Positions 56,784-64,000 of a stretch of DNA of 64,000 nucleotides are shown here, one piece after another (the stretch's first letter is position 1; every line of letters begins with the position of its first letter). Source of the stretch: Mesocentrotus franciscanus (Eukaryota; Echinodermata; Echinoidea; Camarodonta; Strongylocentrotidae); the NCBI GenBank assembly GCA_037976565.1, contig CP137667.1, positions 29,626,459-29,690,458 of the forward strand, in the 5' to 3' direction. Both the position numbers and the translations under genes were made by a program. The notes under the pieces were generated by a model. The model saw only the letters and a list, made by a program, of their open reading frames with translations, searched no databases and was not told where the DNA came from.

Positions 56784-57314
56784 ATGACCAGCACACTGAA
56801 TTGTCTATGGGATACCTCGAATATTTTTGGACCAAATTCAGTGAAATACATCGGAAAATATGTTTCTTACTACAGCAACACCACTGCAACTGACCGATGT
56901 TCTATTCTAAGAGCAGGTGATATCAGTCCTAACCCTGGGCCTTTCCATCGTACTACTGATGCTGTTGTATCATCCCCTCTTCAAACCAATGAAAAGTTTG
57001 TATATAACGTAAGTACTCTCTACAAGCTTGGAAGAGATAGTCCATATAGCAATGGGCTTTCTAGGGACACATGGGCAGTAATCGACCATCTGGGCATTGC
57101 TCGTAAGCGCAAAACTCATAGGGGTCGAAGATCTCACATTCATAATAGGCAAACCACGTTTTCAAATGGAAATGCCATGGGAATGACAAATCATATTGAG
57201 TCGCACATCTCAAACCACGAGTTGTCAAAGTCACGTAGTACGAGAAAGTCACCTGATCGAAATGTCATAGATATACAGCAAACTGACTTTAGCAAAAAAG
57301 AGTTGTCGGCTTAA
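56784..57314 (+). pseudogene. LINE A leader ORF with degenerate 2A motif
   Basis: A 176-codon open frame ahead of the endonuclease. At 56,913-56,942 it encodes AGDISPNPGP, the 2A-like C-terminal signature except that the usual E is S. Such motifs occur at the N-terminus of sea-urchin CR1-type LINE proteins, where they can drive ribosome skipping. The frame ends in a TAA at 57,312, and the endonuclease follows in the same frame, so the stop probably is a mutation inside one longer ORF. Confidence 0.65.
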
Positions 57315-59635
57315 TTTGCTGTTTGGAACGCTAGGTCAATTAAAGCAAGGGGAAGGGCCACAGCTCTATGTGATTTTGTGAAGCTCGAGAAGATTGACAT
57401 TCTGGCTGTCACTGAAACGTGGCTGACTGCTTCTGACCGAGACACACGTGCTCTTGCAAACATCCGGGATACACTTCCAAACTTTGTGTTTCATCATGTG
57501 CCACGGAGCAGTACTGTTGGAGGAGGAGTTGGCATTCTTGTGCACAGGGGCTTTAATATGACGCTGAACCAACTTACTAGTGTACAGTCCTTTGAGTATA
57601 TAGACATCTCTATTTCTTGTCCGTATGCCCCATCACACAAAATTCGGTTCGTGGTAGTCTATCGCCCTCCTTATTCAAGGAAGAACAAGTGCACACCTTC
57701 AAAATTCTTTGCTGGAAGGTCTGCATATGTCCGGAGTGAAGACCATACTTGCTGGTGATTTTAATCTCCATACGGACAATGCCAATAATACAGATTCTGC
57801 AGCCTTTATGGAGTTACTAGATTTATTCAGCCTTCATAACCATGTTGACTTTCCAACCCACTCATCAGGTCATACATTAGACTTGGTTATAACTGGCCGA
57901 GATGACGGCATCGCATCCTGTCTGGAGAACTGCAGCTATTTACCTTCTGATCACGTCGCAGTGACTTGTTTGCTACAAATGGGTCGGCCAAAGGCCCTTA
58001 AGAAACATTTTTCAGGTCGGAATCTTAAGGACATTGACATAGACAGTTTTCTACATGATCTTAGAATGTCTATTGATAGTGAAGTTGGTGACGACACTGC
58101 ATGAGTCTTTGACATCCTTTTATGAAGGTGTACTGCGAAAGGTCCTTGACTCTCATGCACCTATCACTGACAGAGACATTGTTATCCGTCCCAACGCGCC
58201 ATGGTATACTCCATTCTTACGTCGTGAAAAACAACTTCGGCGCCGCTGTGAAAGACGCATGTTGAAGTCTGGACTACAAGTTGACAAGGACATATACAAA
58301 ATGCAATGCCGATCATACTATCATCATCTATCTCAGGCTCAGACTAAGTACTACAGGAGTAAAGTTTCATCTTGTGATCAACGAGGGCTTTTCAAGGTTA
58401 TTTGTAAATGATCTGACATCAAACATTACTGATCATTGTTTGCCAAACCACGAAAATGATGATACTTTGGCAAATGACTTCGCAAGCTTTTTTCACCATA
58501 AAATTGAAAAGCTGAGAAATGAACTTTGTCAACATAGCAATGAGTCACTTTCTATCAGTCTGCCTGAAAGTTGCCTCTCGTCAATGATAGAGTTTGAAAG
58601 TGTGACAGAGGATGAAGTTAAGGGTAAGATAAAGTCATCATCATCTTCCACATCACCGCTGGACCCTTTGCCAACACCACTCACTAAAGATGTGCTTCGA
58701 TATTACTTCCTCTTATCACAGCGTCTATTAATGCAAGTCTTCGTTCTGGAGTCATGCCTGCCATATTGAAGAGAGCTGTTGTTACGCCATTGATAAAGAA
58801 GAGCGATGCCTCTCCTCAAGATTTGTCGAACTACCGTCCAATTTCAAACCTCAGTTTTCTTGGAAAACTGATCGAAAAATCGGCAGTAAGTGAAATCCAG
58901 GGATATCTCAATGACAACAACCTTCATAGCCCTCTACAATATAGACAGTATCACAGTGTTGAAACTGCACTTGTCCGTGTCCAGAACGACATTCTATTGG
59001 CGCTGGATCAGAGGAGAGAAGTCCTGCTCGTCTTGCTCGACTTTAGTTCGGCATTTGACACCATCGATCACAACATTCTGCTTGATCGTTTGCAACATCG
59101 TTTTGGTCTAGATGGTGTGGTTATGAAATGGTTGACTTCTTATCTGTCCGAAAGATCTCATGTAGTGAAGGTAAAGAACGCACTATCCACTCCTGTCAGC
59201 AATCAGTGCGGAGTACCTCAAGGTTCGGTCGTCGGGCCACTACTCTACACACTGTATAGTGCTCCCATCGGTGACATCGTTTCTTCTCATGGACTTAGTT
59301 CGATGTTATACGCAGACGATACCCAAATTTACGTGACCTACTCCGGAAGCAGTCAGCAGGCAACCATTATGAAAGTTAATAATTGTCTTAGGGACATAGT
59401 TTCATTAGCTCATATGAACAAGTTGAAGATCAATGCTGCCAAGACTGAGCTTATTCATTTCTCATCAAAGTTTAGCTCATCGTTGGACCCTGCTTTTGTA
59501 GTAGTTAATGGTCTAAATGTCGTTGAAAAAGCAGGAGCGAGGAACATGGGTGTATATATGGATCATCAACTGCAACTTCAAGATCATCTCAAAATGACAT
59601 GCCGTTCAGCAATGTGTGCAATTAGAAAAATTTGA
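57315..59635 (+). pseudogene. LINE A endonuclease-RT ORF, fragmented
   Basis: APE-type endonuclease motifs (TETWL, YRPPYS, GDFNLHTD, SDHV) then RT motifs with an intact YADD. The last open piece, 58,754-59,635, holds most of the RT palm, from LKRAVVTPLIKKSD to the thumb-like CRSAMCAIRKI. Four frameshifts separate the pieces. Confidence 0.8.
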
Positions 59636-60343
59636 CACATAAGAAATTTCCTAGATAAGAAAACCACTGAGAAATTAATCCATGCATTTGTTTCATCTAG
59701 GATTGATTGATGTAATGCTCTATTGTTTGGTTTAGCCGAGAAAGATATAAGAAAATTGCAAATCGTGCAAAACAGTGCTGCAAGACTTGTTGAACGAGAA
59801 AGGGGGAGATCCAGTAACACCCATATTGACTCGCCTTCATTGGCTACCTGTAAAAGAAAGAATTGTTTATAAAGTTCTTATGTTGTGTCGCAAGGTAATG
59901 ATTAACAAATCCCCGACTTATCTTCTTGATATTATTTCTTCTTACATACCCGGTAGAAATCTTCGGTCCTCAACAAAGAATTTCCTGACTGTCCCTACCA
60001 CATCAACCCAAATGATTATTTGTTTGTTCTACTGTTTTTCATGTCTATCTGCAGCTGTGTTCACTTTTGTTTTTGTTTACTAGAATATACTTATCTCGTG
60101 TTATCAACCTTGCTCTACGTTATCCAGTTCCAATATACTTGTGTAAGCAGTGTGATATTACGTTGTACTGTTTTGTCTGTGCAAAACCTTGGCCAAATTA
60201 GTAACTATTATACATGTATAATTTAAGAGACATTTTTCCTTTTCCCTCAGTCAGTAATGAAGATTTATACTCAGTTTTCAAACACATTGTCAAACTTCTG
60301 GCAATCCACTAAACACTGACCTTGAGGAACTTTTGCCGATACT

Positions 60344-61201
60344 TTGAATGAGAATTCAGAAAATTTTAATCTCGAAATTTATGATGACTCTAATCTTTCC
60401 ATCCCTCTTGGCTCACAGTATTATACCGAAAACATGTTCGTCCAAAAAACACAAAGCAGGTCCAAAAATAAGTTGTGCATTTTACACATGAATATAAGAA
60501 GTATGAACAAGAACTTTGAGAAACTCAAAATCTTACTTGACAAGGTTCAATGTGAACGTGCTATTATTGGTATCACGGAGACATGGTTCTCTGGTTCACC
60601 TCATTCAATGTATTCTCTTTCTGGTTATACTATGATTACCAACAGTAGACAAAACAAACGAGGAGGCGGTGTTGCTTTGTATATTCCTACACACTTTGAG
60701 TATGAGATGAAAAATGATCTTACTATTATGACCGATGCCTTGGAAACCTTATTTATAGAAATATGTGTTACTGGTAATAAGAATATTGTTATTGGCATAG
60801 TATACAGACCTCCGCAATCTCACACTGAGGAATTTATTCTTGGAATTCAAACTATATTGTCTCATCCTATTTTCACATCTAAGTCATGCATATTGATGGG
60901 AGATTTTAATGCTGATCTTTTAAAATATGATTCAAATGCCTTTGTAATGGATTTTGTGAGTACCATGGCTTCATTCTCATTACTACCGCTCATAACAAAA
61001 CCCACGAGGGCAGCAGAACATTCTAAAACCATCATTGACAATATATTTTGCAACATGCAGCCTTTTCCCGATGCAGGAATTATTCTATCAGATATTTCAG
61101 ACCACTATCCTATATTTGCTTTTTGTTCTTTGACACAGAAACAAAAATCCGGTCCACACCAAAGAAGAACCTGCGTAAAATTACCCCCAAAATGTGAATA
61201 A
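60344..61201 (+). pseudogene. LINE B endonuclease domain
   Basis: 285 codons. APE-type endonuclease motifs in order: HMNIRSMNKNFEKL, GITETWF, GGGVALYIP, IVYRPPQSH, LMGDFNADLLK, SDHYPIF. The catalytic positions look intact. The frame is lost near 61,190 and continues in the neighbouring frame with NNFKAKLGNVDW. Confidence 0.82.
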
Positions 61202-63312
61202 TTTTAAAGCTAAACTTGGAAATGTTGATTGGACCATGGTCTTAAATGAAGAAGACGTAAATATATCTTATGAGAAATTTTTGAATATCTTTATTCAACT
61301 TTACAATGAAGCTTTCCCGACACAGAATCTCAAACTCTCAAGTTACAAAAAGACTCCTCGAATGCCTTGGGTCAATTCGACTCTTTTGAAATCAATAAAC
61401 AGGAAAAATAGGCTGTTCTATAAATACAAATGTAACCCCACAAATAAAAATCGTTTGAAGTACACAAATTATAAAAATACATTGACAAACCTGCTTCGGA
61501 ATGCTAAAAAAGATTATTATTGTAATCAGTTTACTTCCTGTAGTGGAGACATCAAAGGAACATGGAGAACCATAAAGAATGTACTTAACAGTTCACCAAA
61601 TTCACTAAAAATCACTAAAATTAAGAATCATGGAACCGCAACTGACAACAAACAAACTATTGCCGAAATATTTAATGACTTTTTACCAATATTGGACCAG
61701 ATTTGGCTCGATCTATACCAAAGTCGGCAAAATCATTTGATTGTTTTTGAATAATCCCAACCCTCTACACTATTCATGGTACCAACCAATGAACAAGAAA
61801 TAACTGACATTGTGAACAGTTTAAAGGTTAAAAGGCCCCAGGTTATGATGATATTACAAATATGTTACTGAAAAGTGTCATTAAAGAAATTAACGTACCT
61901 GTAACCCATATTATGAATTTGTCTATGTTGAATGGCATAGTACCTGGAAAAATGAAGATAGCAAAAGTTATACCGATTTTTAAAAGGGTGATCCTCTGGA
62001 ACGTAGTAATTACAGGCCAATTTCTCTACTCACCACTTTTTCAAAGATTCTTGAAAAATTGATCTACAATCGAACATTTAATTTTTTCACACGTTGTGGA
62101 ATTTTGGCGGATTCTCAGTTTGGTTTTCGAGAGAAACATTCAACGTCTCATGCTCTACTCCTTTTATAAATAAAATTGCGTCCGCTCTTGACGACCGCTG
62201 TCATACTGTAGGATTATTCTTGGATTTTTCCAAGGCATTTGATACAATTGATCATAACATTTTGTTTAAAAAGCTTCAGCATTATGGTGTCAGGGGTAAG
62301 GCCTTGGAGTGGTACAAAAGTTACCTCAGTAGTCGAACACAATTTGTTTCACTAAATGGAATTGCATCGAGTGTCAAGCCTGTTACGTGCGGTGTTCCTC
62401 AGGGGTCTCTCTTAGGGCCACTACTATTCATAACATATATAAATGACTTCAAATTTTCATCCCGACTATTGTCATTTATACTATACGCAGATGACTCAAG
62501 CATATTTTACTCACATAAGAATCCTCAAATTCTTGTTGAAACTGTCAATTCGAACTTAAGAATGTTGCACAGTGGATTTTTGCGAATAGACTATCCCTGA
62601 ATTTGATCAAAACTAATTTCATGTTTTTTAGCAATTCAATCTCCGATTTACCTGGAGATATCTATTTCAACAATGTCAAAATTAAGAAAGTACAATCGAC
62701 CAAGTTTCTTGGCCTGTTTATTGATGATGGAATGACATGGAAAATACATACAAATTATTTGTGTTCATTACTATCAAGAAATGCTGGTGTGATATACAAA
62801 CTGAAATCTATGTTCCCATCATATGTATTGCAAATGTTGTACTCCACTTTAATGTTGCCCTACTTGAACTATGGTATTCTAGCCTGGGGTAATTCATTGA
62901 AACTCAAACTGGACAAAATCCTTGTTGTTCAAAAAGAGCAATACGTACAATTTGCAATGTACCTGCTCGTACTCACTCGGGCCCTCTCTTCTTTGATACT
63001 AAAGTACTGAGAGTTCAGGATATTTTTAATTTACAATTAGGCAGCCTCATGTTTCAGCTGAATAACAACGAACTGCCCCAGGCACTATCATATTTGTTTA
63101 AGAAAAGAAATCAAGTTCACGACTATCCTACCCGACAGGCGTTTTCCTATCACCTTCCTAGAACAAGAACACGATTTGCTCAAAATACCTTAATATATAC
63201 AGGTCCCAAGTTCTGGAATTCTCTCGATTCTGTGATTAAAAGGTCTGTTAGTGTTCGTGTATTCAGAAGAAAATTGAAATGCCATTATTTGAATACATAT
63301 TGTCATTCCTGA
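61194..63312 (+). pseudogene. LINE B linker, reverse transcriptase and tail
   Basis: The connector (61,194-61,690) is followed by RT pieces: NVPVTHIMNLSMLNGIVPGK, ILADSQFGFREKHSTSHALL (frame change inside), LDFSKAFDTIDHNILF, GVPQGSLLGPLLFITYINDF, LYADDSSIF, STKFLGLFIDDGMTWK, LPYLNYGILAWGN, and the tail TRFAQNTLIYTGPKFWNSL. The YADD is intact. Frameshifts interrupt it at several places. Confidence 0.8.
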
Positions 63313-63796
63313 TTCCTGACTATTTTTGTCTTCAAGCAGTATGCTTTAGTTGATTACAATGAGTAAATAACGATACGGCCATATGCCAACTATGTACATA
63401 TACCATTTATGTTGAGAACAAACTACATTGTACTATTATTTCAATAAGCTGCAGATATATTTCCTTCCCTTTCCCTTGTCTCTTGTAGTTAATTGTGAGT
63501 ATCGGTTCATGTATCCCTGTAATCTCCCTTTCCCTGTTTTAGCGTGTATTTGTATTTTATAAACCTAACTTTAGTTAATTATGTCATTTGTAGTTTAAGG
63601 GGCCTATCCACAACAAGCTCTGCTTTTCCATAGGCTCCGCCACTATATCTCTTAAGTTCAACTGAAGGACAATTTTCTGAATAGTGTGTACCGGTATTAT
63701 ATTTACATGCATATTATAATCATTTTTCAATATGTTGTTACACTCTTTGTACAATGAGATATTGTGGAAACCAATAAATTATCTTATCTTATCTCT

Positions 63797-64000
63797 ATCT
63801 AAACATATGGTTCTCGTGCTTTTTCAACGGCAGCACCTGTCTTATGGAACCAACTTCCTGACCAGCTTCGAGTTGTTGGGAGCACTGACGGCTTTGGAAG
63901 AGCTCTGAAAACTTATTTGTTTTCGAGGGTTTCCTAGAGCTGCTTTGTCCTTTGCTGGTTAGGAGGTTGGTTCGACATAATGGGTGTCTATTTGTTGAAT
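63797..64000 (+). mobile_element. LINE A, 3' part resumed
   Basis: From about 63,805 the frame TYGSRAFSTAAPVLWNQL, PDQLRVVG and ALKTYLFSRVS ends at the TAG at 63,935-63,937. This is the usual C-terminus of CR1/L2-like ORF2 and continues the LINE A text left at 60,012. The 3' UTR runs to the window end. Confidence 0.8.

Larger units (their letters stand above)
56660..60012 (+). mobile_element. LINE A (CR1/L2-like), 5' part, interrupted
   Basis: Non-LTR retrotransposon with APE endonuclease and reverse transcriptase. Order: leader ORF with a 2A-like motif (56,784-57,314), endonuclease (FAVWNARSIK at 57,318, VTETWL, VVYRPP, ILAGDFNLHTD, SDHVAVT), RT (NYRPISNLS, DFSSAFDTIDHN, GVPQGSVVGPLLY, LYADDTQIY), then LHWLPVKERIVYKVL. 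Breaks: a stop at 57,312, frame changes near 57,725, 58,090, 58,400, 58,750 and 59,795, TGA codons at 59,633 and within a SRLDYCN-like motif (59,710). It is split at about 60,012 by LINE B and continues at 63,797. It is dead. Confidence 0.85.
60013..63796 (+). mobile_element. LINE B (Jockey/CR1-like), nested in LINE A
   Basis: About 3.8 kb: a ~330-base leader, endonuclease (60,344-61,190), RT (about 61,860-62,600), C-terminal tail (to 63,312), then a 3' UTR ending in TTATCTTATCTTATC units at about 63,778-63,795. It lies exactly where LINE A is interrupted: LINE A text stops after LTVPTTSTQ and resumes with TYGSRAFSTAAP. No clear target duplication. Frameshifts near 61,190, 61,690, 61,835, 61,985, 62,070, 62,130, 62,595 and 62,940. 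It is dead, but in several long pieces. Confidence 0.85.

Overview
The window is animal nuclear DNA. It is AT-rich, with large introns, many microsatellites and many transposons. It most likely comes from a sea urchin. The best clue is a minus-strand first coding exon at 4,020-4,102. It starts at an ATG in a strong context and encodes a short hydrophobic leader ending in a canonical 2A-like motif (GDVETNPGP) just before a good splice donor. This exon type is known at the N-terminus of sea-urchin NLR-type immune receptors. Expansion of death-domain (DD) genes also fits an echinoderm. The species is inferred, not proven.

Cellular genes: the core is a minus-strand tandem array of DD genes between about 9.8 and 54.4 kb. 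The repeating plan is an upstream block, a non-coding 5' exon with a gtaagt donor, an ATG-starting DD exon (DD-A), a 60-nt linker exon in phase 1-1, and a terminal DD exon with the stop (DD-B). Copy 1 runs from 16.9 to 9.86 kb and has every part, but its DD-A carries a one-base frameshift. Copy 2 has a 5' exon at 33.82 kb and an intact DD-A at 32.48-32.78 kb. An additional DD-A-like exon with its own stop lies at 27.4 kb. Copy 3 has a 5' exon at 54.17 kb, a linker at 52.76 kb and a broken DD-B at 44.0 kb. The products would be small adaptors with one or two death domains; no NACHT or LRR exon is visible. The 2A-leader exon starts a separate gene running off toward coordinate 1.

Mobile DNA: a 9-kb palindromic element (33.97-42.97 kb) sits just upstream of the copy-2 5' exon. 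Its arms hold ATGGCG-rich tandem units, a minisatellite and a satellite, and one arm is interrupted by decayed copies of an uncharacterised multi-copy gene. An inverted duplication with near-identical arms (25.03-25.51 / 30.68-31.16 kb) has a diverged relative at 46.7-50.1 kb. Comparing copies 1 and 3 gives natural empty sites for two DNA-transposon insertions at 10.3 and 11.7 kb. LINE relics lie at 0.5-2.8 kb (L1/Tx1-like) and 28.5-29.9 kb.

Right end: a foldback element (55.1-56.15 kb) with a TATA/CATTC core-promoter-like sequence is followed by a fragment of histone H2B coding sequence. Then comes a CR1/L2-like LINE (A) with a degenerate 2A motif, split at about 60.01 kb by a second LINE (B). 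LINE A resumes at about 63.80 kb.
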